Notes under the pieces: generated by a model
The model's database searches: none
Seen by the model: the letters and a program-made list of their open reading frames with translations, nothing else
Told to the model about the DNA's origin: nothing
In this document: positions 11,101 to 25,450 of the stretch, piece by piece
How positions within the stretch are numbered: the first letter of the stretch is position 1
Layout of the letters: every line of letters starts with the position of its first letter
Source: Climacium dendroides
Lineage: Eukaryota > Streptophyta > Bryopsida > Hypnales > Climaciaceae
Reading direction: 5' to 3'
DNA: 64,000 nt
NCBI GenBank assembly: GCA_950106755.1
Contig: OX467086.1
Coordinates: 29,034,001 to 29,098,000 of the forward strand
Position numbers and translations under genes: made by a program

Positions 11101-13128
11101 AAGGGATTAACCTCTAAACACATCTAGAGCCAAAAGGTAGCTCTTAGATGATTCCAAATGCAAAATTTTGAATGAAGGACTCAATTTTTTCATCTAATAT
11201 TTCTTTTTACAAGTTCTTTGTACATTTCTTCACTAAATAATGTTGGAAATTTCTACACAAAGATATTATTGACTTCTTTATATAAGAAGATGTTGAAATA
11301 CAAATAACAAAAGTTTTTTTTTTAGTATATTTTAATTAATAACTTGTACATTCTTGCTCTATATCTTTATTTTTGTCATTAAAATGATGTTTTTTATGAA
11401 TTTGTGTCCAACCAAAGAAATGAATTTGCTAAGTCTAGTTTCAAATTGAATTTGAAATTTTATAAAATATTAGAAATTGCATATTTTATTGCAATTTGAA
11501 TGGTGGGCCTACAACTATGGTGTGTTGATAAAATAACACAAAGTTTAGTTTACATTGTGATGTTCTAAAATATAATACAAGGAACTAGTAAAATTTTCAG
11601 TTTTTTTGAACATTTTTTATATTTGATTTGGATTTTTTCACTTATTTTTATATTTTATAAAAATTAATAATTTCAAATTTGCATCAAAAAATTTGAAAAT
11701 TTGAGGATGTTTAGATGACATATGATTTCATCTATAAAAAAAATGAAAAAATTGCATTCATATTTAGGAAAAAAAATAGAGCATACAAAGCAAAAACTAT
11801 TGTAGATATGTATTTAATCTTAGGGGACATTGTTTAGGGGTTAATTTATGCCAACTAAGCATCAAGAAATGGTTGGAGACTTATAGTAGACATTTCATTC
11901 ACCAAGCACCAACCCTTCATTGTGCACTATGTGATTAGTTTCCAGAATTTGCAATTGAAGTGAACTATGCTTGGTGCTCTAGCTATCCATGATTGAAAAT
12001 TACTTGGTCATTGGCATACTTACTATGTAATAGTCTTCTTCATATAATCCCTATAAGAAGCAGTTCTAAAATGGATTGTCCATAATGTGAGAATATAATA
12101 AAGATTGTCAGATATTGGTTTATACTTTGCCAATGGATGGAATAAGAACCAAGGTGGGGCCATTTCAAAACTATGGTATGTCCACTTAATTTTTCTTTTA
12201 GAAAAATTGGCTACCCAATTGTCTTCTTAAAAATGGTAAAGAATGTAGGGTCCACTTAAGATTAGGTTGGTAATGGTTGCATTTAGGAAACTTGTGTATT
12301 ATTTTTTGCATGACACAGGGACTGTTTTTTATCAAGCCATAAGGTAAACCAACCCATGACAGGCCAACTATCTAATACAGTCACCTAGAAACCCTCCCTA
12401 TGAGAGTCTTACATCAATCCATAGTAGATTTTTTCTAACAAATGGAATTTAGACTACATTAGGGTGATTTGTTGCCATGTCAATGCTTTGGGAGATGGTC
12501 ATGAAGTTATTAATGATTGTCATAGGATACTTACACCTTTCTAGTGTAAACTTGTCATAAAAGTTATTTTTTAATTCCTTCTTTTGTAAGTCTAGATTGA
12601 GTCCATTATGGACTATATTAGGCATGCTCATGTTGATTATAGGTACATGGCTACTCTGAATTAGTATTATTTTTTATGGTTATCACCTAGTGTATGGGTT
12701 GTTATGGAACTTTGCTTTATTAAATGAAATGAAATTGATGTAGTCATTAAAAAAATTGGGGTCCACCTTTGGTGTTTCTTAAGTCTTCTACAATAGTGAA
12801 AATTAACCCTTTTGTCACTAACTTCTAGTTTCATACCACATTAGGTAATTTGTCTATTATAGGTTGATTTACCTTATCTTTTTTTGGACTGTTCATTTGT
12901 GGATTTTGTAAGGCCTATGATCAAGAATAGATACCTACAAAAAATTCTTCGAAAATTTAGAAGTCATTCATAAATGCTCCGAAACATATGAAACCACTTG
13001 TATTAATTTTGCATTAGTTTTTCTTCAAGTGATAAGTAAGGGAAAATACTTTGGGACATTTGAAACCCATCCAAAAGGCTGACCATCCCCTCAAGGGTCA
13101 CTTTATGAACACACTACCTTAACCCTGG
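8124..13128. other. AT-rich intergenic, no gene seen
   Basis: About 5 kb without a recognisable gene. It contains one dispersed repeat (9230-9475, listed separately) and isolated TTAACCC words (for example near 12803) that may be lone ends of the TTAA-type elements described further on. The open frames are all below 82 codons and look like chance. Confidence 0.45.
9230..9475. repeat. Dispersed repeat, pair with 37805-38050
   Basis: The stretch with AAGTAGAAGTAGGTACAAGG, TTGTTAATAGGTCTAAGATG and TTTCAAACATTTTTTTCTT matches 37805-38050 in the same orientation and order, with moderate divergence. Class unknown. Confidence 0.65.
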
Positions 13129-13132
13129 AGCA

Positions 13133-13691
13133 CTCTGATGTCCATTTTTTGAATGATGCATAGATTGAATTTCTTGTTTCTGTCTTGTTCCTGCTCAGAT
13201 AAAAGTCATCCTAGTTTTTGGTGATACTTTATCAAGTACTTGTCTTATCTAATGGTTGGATTTGGTATTACTAGAATACAAAATTTTCTAAAATTACAAA
13301 TGCAGAAGTGTGTCAAGTGGTCAAATTGCATTGACTCTCGTTCAAAACTAGGTTTGCAAAAATGAGGTCATAGATGTAAAGAACACAAAAATTTCAAAAA
13401 ATCACCATGTCAAGAGAACCTCGTTTTGAATCCATTCCAATAATTTTTGCTCAAAAAATGATAATATTTTGCCTATAATCAGATTTTGAAGGAATTTTGA
13501 AATTTTCCTTTCAAAATTTATAGAAAAAGATTGGTGATGGCATTGGTGAATCTAACCGTACAGATGGAATGTAAAATTCAAAATCTACAACTTTCCTTGG
13601 TATATCCCTTCTAAAATATTCTTCCAAATAGCACTTTATAATGATTTTCTCCAAATCGTCAATTCTGGAGAAGAGTCCAGACGTTTCGGGG
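13133..13691. mobile_element. TTAA-flanked piggyBac-like MITE upstream of the COX gene
   Basis: The 559-bp element is flanked by TTAA at 13129-13132 and 13692-13695. It begins CCCTGGAGCACTC and ends (read inward from the right) CCCCGAAACGTCTGG. Most of its length is the reverse complement of the element at 30673-31087. Shared blocks include GGTTTGCAAAAATGAGGTCA, TAGATGTAAAGAACACAAAA and the CTATTTGGAAGAATATTTT block near the gene-proximal end. The TTAA target with CCC-type ends fits the piggyBac superfamily. No transposase is present. Its right end lies 206 bp before the start codon of the gene at 13898. Confidence 0.7.
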
Positions 13692-13817
13692 TTAACATGG
13701 CTCCTCCAGGAATTGAGATCAGGAAGGAACGAATGAATTCGGCAGGTCTTCATTCGCCTCTGTCGACGCCTTCGCCTTCGCCTTCTTCCTTCCTCTTCGC
13801 AAAGAGAACGTCAAGCC

Positions 13818-13825
13818 AAACCCTA
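13818..13825 (+). promoter_or_regulatory. Telo-box (AAACCCTA)
   Basis: AAACCCTA lies 73 bp upstream of the start codon at 13898. Telo-boxes are common in promoters and 5' leaders of plant housekeeping genes. The function here is inferred from position. Confidence 0.45.
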
Positions 13826-13897
13826 GTGGGAGCGAGCGAGTGTTGCAAATCACCCCCGACTTGCTTGTTTTCGTCGGAGTTCCATTTGCATTTCGTC

Positions 13898-14170
13898 ATG
13901 GGATTTCTGATGGAGTTCGTGGAGCACTGGATTCGTCGCTCCATGCAAGACCCGGACGAGCGCGACGCCAAGTTTCGCCAGCACGTCCAGGACACCAAGG
14001 AGAAGTGCGACAAGCTCAAAGCCTCTTGGGCCAGCCCCGTCAAACCCTACGGCAGCTGGAACACGGACAAGAACAACCACAAGTTCTTGCAGGATCTCAC
14101 GCTCAGCCGGATGCCGGGACGGAAGGACCCCTACGAGGACCTGGCTTCTGCTGCCTCTCGAGCATCTTAA
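13898..14170 (+). CDS. Plant cytochrome c oxidase small subunit (COX-X4/At4g21105-like)
   Basis: The gene encodes a 90-residue protein in a single coding exon. It starts MGFLMEFVEHWIRRSM and contains the family landmarks DPDERD (about residues 18-23), a charged KEKC helix, SPVKPYGSW (about 46-54) and GRKDPYEDL near the C-terminus. From memory this matches the Arabidopsis At4g21105 family, a plant-type accessory subunit of mitochondrial complex IV. The short amphipathic N-terminus would serve as membrane anchor. The start was chosen because family members begin MGF. An open frame continues upstream to 13697 and is best read as 5' leader. The base composition is GC-rich compared with the flanks. 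A TTAA element ends 206 bp upstream. Family membership is well supported; the exact role within complex IV is inferred. Confidence 0.8.
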   Translation: MGFLMEFVEHWIRRSMQDPDERDAKFRQHVQDTKEKCDKLKASWASPVKPYGSWNTDKNNHKFLQDLTLSRMPGRKDPYEDLASAASRAS

Positions 14171-15800
14171 TTTGCATTTGCCTGTTTAGGTAATTGTCTT
14201 CCTTTTCTCCTCTCATCAATTCATGGAGGAGGGTCATCGAAGTGGAACTCCTTTAGGACCAAGGCGCCCAAATTGGGATTCCTAGTTTAAATCTCAGTCT
14301 TTAGGGTATTTTGTTTCTTTGATTTACAAATAACAGAGGATCGCAGAGTGTTTTCTCTCTTGCGCTCCGTCGCTTCTTGGAAATCGTGCATGGGTCCATG
14401 TGTTCTAAGTTTGAGAGCTGGAGAGAAAGAAATACGTTTTTATTCGAAATTCTGAATACAACGATCAACTAGTGTAAAGTCATGCGTGAAAAACATGTGA
14501 TAGTAACATCCTCTGCTATGTAATCAGTGCGACGTCATTGTGCTTGAAATTCCCGAGCCTGTCGAGTTTCTTTGACAGTCGCTCATATTATTCTGCAATT
14601 GAATTGAAATCCTTTGAACGGCTAGAGTGACTTGTAACCTTGTTTATGGTTATATCACCTTTCTAGCCATCGACCTTGTCACTTGCATTTTGATGTAGAG
14701 TATGCCTTCGCATGTGTATAGTCGGTCTTGACTGTATTAGCAGGTTCTGAATTCCACATTCTCTGGACTCCATTTAGCAGGCTCTGCTGATGCTCGGCGG
14801 TGGTTTTGCAGATTAACTGTCGTGGGTTTCGAAAAAGTTTGTGACTGCTGGTTCACGAGGAGGCATGTCCTTTCCGAGCACTTGGCCTGTTCTGAGCACT
14901 TGGGATGCTTAGCTGCAGGCATTTACTGCGATCAATGATTCTTCTCTACTCTTCTGAAAGCAAGAGTGTTCTTTTATATTCGTATCAGTCTGACTTGAGG
15001 ATGTTATGCATTGTTTCGTGCGGCCATGTGCTGATAGTTAAACTTGAATATAAGGATGGAGTTCGTTCCGTGTTTAGGAAATTGAACATTCAGCACTGAG
15101 ATATTATGGCTCCCTGATCTATTTTCATTGGAATAGTTTAAATTAATAAATGCGGAGGTCTGATTGGGCTCCCGGCATGGTTGATGCTCTTATTAATCTT
15201 GGATGAATGAGACTAACGTATATCGTTGACGTAGTATCATGACGGCAACTGAAGTGAGGAAAATGCGGCAATGAAATGCTACAATGCTATACTATCATTT
15301 GGGAGTAATTGAATGTCGATCTGTTGTGAACTTGGATGATATGGTGCAGGAAGCACCCTTCTTCAAGCGTCATGTAGACACCATCAGACGGGGTCATTAT
15401 CTCAGCCATGTTTCGTAGGAGTGTCGTCATTGTCTTCGTGCGACTCCCGTCTATCAGCCAGAACTGTAAATTGCAACTAGGAAAGCACTGTAGTCAAGTC
15501 TGAGAATACGTAGTGATCTTACCCTTGCAGGAAATTCAGATCTCTGCATCTAAACCCTGTAAGGACGGAAACCCTGACCAGGGTAGTCAGCCAAAAATGA
15601 TGAGATTTGAGGATGAATAGGTGTGTTCCTTCATTCTATACTTCCATTGAAAGTCACTCATTTAGTCTTTGCATCCTCATAGGTGAGGGGATGTGTTATG
15701 CTTATGCCCGTATTCGATTATCTTGGTTGAAGAAAGTGAAATGCAAATTTGTAAATCTTATGCTGAACCTCTGTCAAAGACATTGTCATCAAATATAATT
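14171..15800 (+). other. Probable 3' untranslated region with an intron
   Basis: After the stop codon the sequence stays richer in GC than typical intergenic DNA up to about 15600. CTGTTTAG followed by GTAATT near 14190 looks like a donor, and GGTGCAG followed by GAAGCACCC near 15349 like an acceptor. A 3' UTR intron of about 1.15 kb is therefore plausible but unproven. Short frames at 14905-15099 and 15607-15798 have no recognisable features. Confidence 0.35.
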
Positions 15801-17530
15801 CACATATGAAGTAACTCCAATCTTGAACCTAATTTTGTTGTAGTTATTGAATATACAATAGTTTGGGTACAATAGTTTTTGTTCCAATATATGGATAACC
15901 AAGCATTTTAGAAATATAGAAGCAATTGTTGTATGGCTTCTACTTAATTAGAGTAACTAAGGTCTCATCATTAGATATTTATTGAGGCCTTTAGAACACT
16001 AAGAGTTTCTAGATTGTAGGGAGTTGGGAATTTATTGCATTAAGAGTATGATGTGGTTGGGTGATGGCAAGTCAAATAATATTTTTTTAATTTAAATTTA
16101 ATTATTTAATTATTTAATATTTTGACAACACTACATTGGTTCACAACAAGGGGAATAACCTTGAGGCCTCAAGTCCCTTCTAATGTACTAGATGAGATTC
16201 ATCTATTAAACAAGGTTGCGAGTTCTTAGACTATGAGAATGTGGTTACAATATGACCACAACAACAGTTTAATATTGTAGAGTGATTGCCATGTTAATTT
16301 TTAATAAATAATTATTTTATTAAATATTCTTTTGAGAATATTTTTTTAATTATTTATTTTTTAACCTTCAATTTTTACTAATATATTATTATTCTTTATT
16401 CTAGCCAATAGTGGTTTACAACATGGAAAAGGGCCTGAAATGGCTTCTTTCAATGTGAACAACATTTAGTACCTTCAAAGAGAATGAAAGATTCCATCAA
16501 AAATATTTTTATTATTTTTCAAATTTAAAAAATTCAATAAGAAAATCTCAACCACAATGTTTTTGCAAATGATCAATTATAGTTCACAATAGCAAGCAAA
16601 TCTATTATGATCAAAATGAAGAGAGGAGGCACCAAGAATAAATTATACTATTGCTCAAGAAAGAAAGATGAACCTATTACCTCTAATTAAAGTGAGGCAA
16701 TAAATGGCTTGCATAGTGATAGTCTTTTTAATTAGTACATTTACATGTTCTAACTAAATTTGGTGTTGAATAGTCCTCATAAAACTTCATTGTAAAGCTT
16801 ATAACAATAAACCTTTTAAAATCTTGAAATATGATAGCAACACGACATTATTTTTTGAATAGTTAAAACTAAACCCCCCAAAGGAATATTGGTATAAGGT
16901 ATACAAAGTTTACTATAGTATTGATGTTTACAATCTAATCAATATAGACAATGATTGATTCATCAAAAAACTTCTCAATCCTATTGAGGACCTTAACTCC
17001 TAAAGTCCCATTGTAAGTCCCATTGTCCTCTCAAGAAACAAAATGGATTTCAAGTAGGTTCGTATGAGCTCAATTTTTGATGAGATTTTTTGAAATTTTC
17101 TCATAAGTTAAAAATAATGATTAGCTTTTTGGAAATACAAATTTTTTTGAAATTAGAAAAATTAAATATTATTGACATTAGAAAAGTAACAATTAAATAA
17201 TTCAATTGGAAACTTTCCAATCCTATCTTAGACATTGAATATTGATGTTTGAAAACTTCACCACAAGATTGAGATTCATCATCAAATATAAATGGCATTA
17301 GAAAAGTAGGCAATACTAGATTTCTTCAAAACTATTAAATGCTATCCTTGAAGATTCATGATAGATTTTTCAAAACTTCTGAACAGACTCCACCTTACAA
17401 TTTATACTTTATAATTGAATATTTTTGTCATTGAAAAAATTAAAAAATTAAAAAATTTAGTTGTAAAGATTATTATACTATCTAAAAGTAATTGTTTGAA
17501 AAGTTTTCAATAAACTTTATTATATGAGTG
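15801..17530. other. AT-rich intergenic, no gene seen
   Basis: Nothing recognisable. Runs of TTTAATTATTT (about 16080-16130 and 16290-16370) are low-complexity DNA. Confidence 0.45.
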
Positions 17531-17806
17531 CATCACAAAGTTTAAACCCTACAGTTTGTCAGCAGTTATCATGTGATTATCATTTGTTTCATGGGTTCAC
17601 ACGTTAATTACAATTTATTGCATCATTACAACGCATTACTTTGCATCATAATCACATTGTTACAATGCATTACTTGCAATTGCATTGTAACGATGCAAAG
17701 TAATGCATCGTAATAATGCAATAATTTGTAATTAACGTGCAAACTCGTGAAACAACAATAACCACATGATAATTGTTGACAAACCATAGGGTCTAAACTT
17801 TGTGAT
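17531..17806. repeat. 276-bp foldback element
   Basis: CATCACAAAGTTTAAACCCT on the left pairs with GGGTCTAAACTTTGTGATG on the right. The arms continue inward (TTTGTCAGCAGTTATCATGT with ACATGATAATTGTTGACAAA, and ACGTTAATTACAA with TTGTAATTAACGT) to a centre rich in TGCATTACTTTGCATC words near 17665. The structure is a MITE-type foldback. No clear target duplication was found, so the superfamily is not assigned. Confidence 0.75.
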
Positions 17807-20143
17807 GTGATTGAATCCCGGATTGAATGTTGTTGACATTAAAAAATAAACAACAACAAACTTCATAGAAAGTTTTCAAAATAAAATTGATGTGCTTATG
17901 TCATTGACTATTATACAATGAAAGAATCTAGATTAATTTTTTTTCAATTCCATTCTACGAATCCAAAATTACTGATGTATTTTATTCTTTTATATATAGC
18001 CAGAATCAAAATCATTAATCAAAAACAAAATTGAACACAACCTTTATAACAAAATAATTGTTGAAATGTGCCTACAACAAAGCCGAGAATGCATACCACT
18101 ATGATTACTCTATAGTGTATTATGAAGCCACTCTATTATAAATTAATGTAAATTGAAATTTTATGCTTTATACATCTATCCATAAAGGTCCAAGTTAATT
18201 TCTTTACTTTCATTGCCAAACAACCCAACTTCTTTGATATCCAATTGCTTGACATGTTGAGGAATATTGTCCCCTTTTTGTCTATTTTCAAACATATGTA
18301 TTATTTGTATAAGACCAAGGAGTACAAAAACAATAAGGCATTCTAAAACAAGAGGCTCTACTTGCCTCTAATCTCAATTTTTTGCCTTATCGATTATGAG
18401 GCCTAAGGCCAAACATATGACTACGTGATCTTTGACCTAAAGAGCCTCCTAATGGATATATGCTCAACATGCACAACATTTGTATCACCCTCTTGCATCT
18501 ACACTTGCTCAATGGCCTTGTCATCCTACACATCACTTACAAAGACATCTAGCAATCCCTGGCACCGTTTGAGTAGTTCAACTAGGATCTAGATTCTCTT
18601 TTTTCGCAAGATCGGTGAGTAATCAATCTAGCACAAGAAATGCATGCATTTTCCCCACAGAGAGCACTTCTTTGAAGTCATTTTAACTTTCCTTCGAATG
18701 TGAATACAAAAGATGACTATCCTATCTTGTCTCCTTTAATACACCAACTTTAGTGTCAAGCAAAAGAACCAATCAACCCATATCTTTTATAGTTGTCATA
18801 ACTCCTATGTACGGCAATGGCATGCCATATTGGTGAGAGGATCTACTACTCTACAAGAAAGATGAGCAAGATTTGATGTATAGTAGGTTTGGGTTGTTTT
18901 TCAATATTTGGATGTTGCATTGAAGGTAGTATATGATACCAAATTGTATAGGTAGGGCATTGATAATCAATAATGTGTGATGCATTTCCAAGTCCATGCC
19001 TACAATTCATCAATGTTGATGACACCCACTAAATCCTCACATGTTCTATTCCATCTACAACTTGTTGATATTGCTTATGAAGCAATTTCCTCCTAAAGTC
19101 AAGGCCCAATTAGAGAATTTGTTGTGTGCCATTATAGACTTTCCTATTGGTACTTTGACATTATGCAAAAACTAGATGGATTGTCATTTGGGTTCTTTGC
19201 AATAGTATACACTATTGACATTGCATTCGGCATCTTGCCTGAGACATCAATTCCCAATGTCTCCATAATGAGGATATGCATGTGAAATTTCATCAACAAA
19301 AGGAGTTTTGTGCTATTTCCCGAAGCTAGTAATGTCGACCATGCTTTTGAAGATCAAATAACCATGTAAAAATTAGTGTCACCAAAGTCTTCAAAGTTGG
19401 AAATGGGACTCCCAAACCAAGACTTTGACATCATATAGACACCAAAGAAATCTTTATAGTTTCAAATATATTTCAAGGTTGAAAATGATGTATTTTTCTA
19501 AAATTTCAATATATGTTTGAATTTTTTTTAAATATTGATATGTGAGGATTTTTAAACAATTTTTTTTTCAAAACCTTGGAAATTTTTATATAATATTGAT
19601 CCAAAATTTCCATTGCAAAGGTCTTTGGAGCTAGGAATAGGGTTTGGAAACCTTCACTTCAACATCAATAGTTGCACAAAGAGCAACAAAATCTTATTTT
19701 TGATATTCTTTAAAATGGTAGTCAATATCTTGAACTCAAAGTCAAACCAACAAGATTGCCTTCCCATGATGGAAAACCTATTCTAAAAATTTTCAACATA
19801 TAATCTAACAAAGCTACTAATTACGCTACAAATCATTCATTCATCAGGCATTTTGTTTGTGCCACCAAATGTTTTCATACGTGCATTTCAAACTCTCAAA
19901 TATTCTACTAAGTGGCACTTGTCACAAAGAGGATTTTCCACCTTTGAATCTTTGAGCATAGAGAAGAGCAAGGGAGGCAATAACAATGAGAGAACATTGT
20001 TTACCCTTCAACATCAACAAGGACATTTGGCATCTAGTTGTGTTGTGAAAAGGGAAGGTCTTTTACAATCGTTTGACTTGCAATGAGTATTTTTGCAATT
20101 TTTTAAGCAAATGATTCATCAGTCTATCCTTTACCTGTAAGGG
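17807..20143. other. Intergenic, probably decayed transposon
   Basis: No intact gene. 18180-19460 is slightly richer in GC with many broken frames, as expected of an old transposon or pseudogene, but I could not identify a family. The end GTAAGGGTTAA (20137-20147) looks like a lone right end of the TTAA-type family. The 100 bp before it resembles 27740-27800 (shared CTTTTACAAT...GTTTGACT...CAATGA). Confidence 0.35.
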
Positions 20144-20147
20144 TTAA

Positions 20148-20230
20148 TTTGGTGGAAGTTAGAGTTAGAGTTGGTGGAAGTTAGAGTAAGGGTAAGAGTT
20201 AGAGTTGGAAGTTGGAGTAGGGTTTTCAAT
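20148..20230. repeat. Low-complexity GTTAGAG-type repeat
   Basis: Short irregular tandem copies of GTTAGAGT and TGGAAGTT. Confidence 0.6.
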
Positions 20231-21840
20231 ACCCAGTTAAGGAGAGGAGGACACGTCCAGAAGGCAGATTCTCGTAAGTTCCAGTTATTGTCCAAAACCC
20301 ACCTCGGGGGCTGAGTGGCTGCCCCAAGCTCCGTAAGTGAGTAACCCGGTCCTTCGGGCTCCAGCCCAGCCCGATTGTCACGGCCTGGATCACAGGCTCT
20401 GCCACATGGCGACAAACAAGCCCGGCCCAAAGGCAGGACCACTCACCCGACTGCAGAACCTTTTGACCCGCCGACCAGCTTTCGGGAATCGGGATGGGGC
20501 GCTAGGCCAAGAGGGCCACAGATTTGACAACACAGCGGCAGCCCAGTCGGAGGGAACTCATGGAACTCAAGGCTGGAAAACTACCAGCCCTGTTCAGTTT
20601 CTAGGATTTGCAGACACACTGCACATGTCCCTTCGCAACGACGGACGGACTTCTCAGGTATACATGCCAGCACTAACCTACCACTGATCATTTTCCTACA
20701 ATTTCTACCCTTTACACGTTCCTCTGCATTCTGCACTGATTCTTGATTCAATCAAAAACGCTCCCTCAAGAGTCTCCCTCCAAAGTGCAGAAAGCTACAC
20801 AAAGCACATTTGAGAACCTGTGAAAATTCAAATCACCATGCAAATTGCGGGAGTACTCATGAATATTTTCCCGACATCCTCCTACCAACCATGATTGTAC
20901 GGAACAAGTTTCATGCAGGTGAATATAAAATACAACCACCCGCTCAAGGACGACAGCGTGCCCTATTACTATAATGCGCTTAACTTATCATGATAAGCAA
21001 GGAACCTCCAGCAAGTGCCAACCGCACAGTGACCAACGTCAGGGTACACTGGAACGTCTGCTCAACAATGTCAGCAGTGTCGAGGCTGAAATCGAAGCAA
21101 CAGAACCAAGAGACGACAAAAAGAAACGAGAGAACCAAAAATGAGCCTGCACTCTGCGCCACCCCCCCAGAGGAAAAGCGTTAGGAGAAGAATGCCTCAG
21201 TCAAACTCTATTGACATATCAAAGACGAATATCGAAGCTCATATTCTCTAACCATCGACAGATTTCCAACGCTCCATGATCATTTCAACTTTTTCTTGTT
21301 CCGTTGAACTGTTTGCTTTCAGGTATAAAAGCAGGTCCACGTAAACCTAACTCCAGGACATATAAATATCTGAAATTGCATGAGGAATTCACTTAAGCAG
21401 CAATTCACAGTCAGCTGCGGCCAAGAACTGAACTTCCAGGGTTGTCAACAGCAGTCGCACAAACCAACCCCCGAAACAAACATGCAGTCACCAAAAATAT
21501 TGGGCAAGTCAAATTACTGATCGAGGAACAAAGAGTGAAATATAAAGAAAGATGCTGGACATGGTCACAATTAAATGTACCCCTAGTCTCCAACCCAGCA
21601 GGGATGGGACAACAAGGCCAATGTGACACATCAATCAGACGGGTTCTGCATCCTTTACACCCAAAAACAGAAGATGCAAATGAGATTGAGAATTCACAGA
21701 TTAACTATCTAGTAAAGATCGTGCCAGTAGGCTCCATTATAAAAACAACCTACTTAAGCAAAGTGCTAAAGTTTCCCAACAGACCAACACCGATTCCATC
21801 TTCTCACTCAATTGAAGTGTCAATTTTACTCGTCTAAATT
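20231..21840 (-). other. Region downstream of the 14-3-3 gene, possible UTR
   Basis: This block is clearly richer in GC (peak 20280-20680) and lies just past the stop codon of the 14-3-3 gene. It has open frames on both strands (the longest on the plus strand has 116 codons at 20337-20687), but no family resemblance and no clear splice structure. It may hold a long 3' UTR of the 14-3-3 transcript or an unrelated degenerate sequence. Confidence 0.3.
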
Positions 21841-23213
<1,373 letters not shown>

Positions 23214-23441
23214 CCTGGCTACGGACTGCGCGGAGCGAGGACGCGAACTCGGAGCTCGGAAACGGCCGACGAGGACACCTCCGCCGCGAGAAGCCACTAG
23301 CACAGCGGGAACAGAGGAGCGATCTGGGTGTGGCCTCGGGAGCCTCGCAGTGAGCACGAAAATGCAAGATCTGGAGCAGAGATGCGAATGGAAGGGGAGC
23401 GAAGTGAGTTAAGGCCCTCCCATGAGAAGCCGGGGAGGGCC

Positions 23442-23449
23442 TAGGGTTT
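23442..23449 (-). promoter_or_regulatory. Telo-box in the 14-3-3 5' leader/promoter
   Basis: On the minus strand this reads AAACCCTA, about 230 bp upstream of the 14-3-3 start codon. It is the same motif, at a similar position, as in front of the gene at 13898. Confidence 0.4.
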
Positions 23450-23698
23450 GAAGGGAAGCCTATCGTGGGCAGTGTGAAATTATTCCTGGTCTGCCCGCAG
23501 CCAGACCCCACCCCCGGGCGACATGTGGAAGGGTGACAGCACAGCTCTCCAGAGGCCGCTGAGGGAACGGTTTGAAATTTCTCCGGACAGTAGGTCTGGA
23601 ACTAGACGACTGGACGGAAGGGGACGGAACTGGAGATGGAAGGGGCGCAGCCGGCGACGTGGCAATGCTCGTGGTGGGCCCTACGTGGACATTAGGAA

Positions 23699-23720
23699 TT
23701 TCTTTTTTTTTGGGGGGGGG
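23699..23720. repeat. Adjacent T and G homopolymers
   Basis: A run of about ten T followed by about ten G. Similar T/G runs occur near 31673-31688. Such runs are prone to sequencing or assembly error. Confidence 0.6.
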
Positions 23721-25446
23721 GAATTAACGGGTTTGGGAATTTTTATGATTTTTCAAAGTGCTAGCTGACTAGACCACTGATAGGTGCCCCAAAAATTGAA
23801 TTACACAAAAATCAGCTGCCAACAAATCAGAGTTGAGTATGTGTCCTTTAAGTGCATCAGCAAATTAAAGTTAAACATGTGTAAGACACATTAATGGAAC
23901 TCTAGGGACAATTTAAGGGCACTCTATGGAACAAGGATTAGGTACATGGACAGAATTGGGTGTTTCTTCCTTAGTAGTTCTGAAAATAGGAGGAAACTTC
24001 TTTGATGCCAATTCTGCATACCTATAATATATTCTCGAGAAAATTTTGAAAAAGGAGCACATTTATACATGAATAGAAAAAAGCAATTCCAAATTGGGAG
24101 TGTCAACAAAATAGGAGGAGCAAAGTGTTGTAAGTCAAAAAAATCAAAACAAGCTACCAAACTGTCCAAATTCTTAAATTAAATAGGTCTTGAAATTGAC
24201 CTAAACATACAATAGTTGTAGTTGTATAATCAACATTGATGATTCTAATTGGGAATTTATTGTCACACTAAATGTTTGTATGCGACTTCTGCTAACTTAC
24301 CCCTTAAAGGATGGGTTGGATCATCCCATTTGGCATTGTGTGAAGAGTTGATTTTAAATCATTAATTGGCATTAATTGGAAGTCAAACTACTATACAAGA
24401 CTTCCCTTTTTCATTAGAAATTCTAAGGATGAATAGAAGCTCTTCTATTGTATACAAACATTGTTTGTGGGATAATAAGGTATATGCGTCTAAAACAAAC
24501 ACTTTTTTTTCAAATGAGCAATTTTGAATACAATTTAAGAAAAACATCATATCATGAAGTTAACAAATGAAAAAAATTGATGCAATTGGTTTTGAGTATT
24601 TTGAATATACTCAAAATTTTCAAAGTTGAAGTCATAAGAACACCTACTATTGACCCTAGAATATCCTTAATGGAACATCTTTGAAGTATAAGAGGCTTTA
24701 ACTCTCATTGATTGTTTGACCCCTAAAGTTTTTTTATTATGTTCTCATCCAAAATGTTCTCAAATTTCCATTTTCTAGTACAAGTACCAAATTTTTTTTT
24801 AAATATCATTTTTGGACACTTTTAACCATAAGATCTTATAGCATTTTGGTTTGAGAATATGTAGAAAAAAATTCGTAAAATTCTACAGTATAGATTGCAA
24901 GATATTAGCATTTGAAGTGTCAAAAATCCTTTTTTTGGCCTTGCGAAAAATCCAACTAACTGCACTTCACAAGGTTAAATCATTATGAAAAAATTTCCAA
25001 AATGATTGTGCTTTGTCGGATTCATTCTTAAAGGCAAGTTGTCTACATGCTTTAAAAAGTAGAAAATGATTCAAAATCTAAATTTGTAACAATTTATATA
25101 TGGAATTGAAAAATACCAATCTCAATGGTTGTAGTGTTGTGATCAATAATCTATACCCTATCATTTTTTTTTTTCAAAAATATTAAAAATTGAGCTAAAT
25201 AAAGGACTTCAAAGTTTATTTTAGAGTAGAGAATCCATAACCGCCTGCAAACTAAAACTCTTGATTCAAAGATTTCCCCATATATATATATATATATATA
25301 TATATAAATCTAATGAACCGATTTTTTTATTTATAAAAAAAAATGATTTGTATGATCTACTTGAGTTGCCCGAGTTTAGAAACAAACTACATATCATGCA
25401 ATATTTTTTTATTTATAAAGTCAAAAGTTATGAAAATTGTTGGACC
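23721..25446. other. AT-rich intergenic with fragments of TTAA-type repeats
   Basis: No gene. CCCCTTAAAGG near 24301 and GACCCCTAAAG near 24720 look like degenerate ends of the TTAA family. 25355-25446 is an inverted copy of inner terminal-repeat sequence of the element at 25451-26481 (shared CAAAAGTTATGAAAATTGTT). Confidence 0.4.
25281..25307. repeat. (TA)n microsatellite
   Basis: Uninterrupted TA dinucleotides, about 13 units. Confidence 0.9.
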
Positions 25447-25450
25447 TTAA

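Noticed and set aside
13697..13897. N-terminal extension of the complex IV subunit
   Set aside because: The family begins at MGF. The upstream frame overlaps the edge of a transposon and the promoter, and is probably a chance open leader.
15595..15770. C/D-box snoRNA suggested by ATGATGA near 15597
   Set aside because: No D box (CTGA) at a suitable distance and no terminal stem.
23214..23357. Extended 14-3-3 N-terminus from an upstream ATG
   Set aside because: The extra 48 residues are Arg/Pro/Ser-rich and unlike any 14-3-3 start. It is better read as an open 5' leader.
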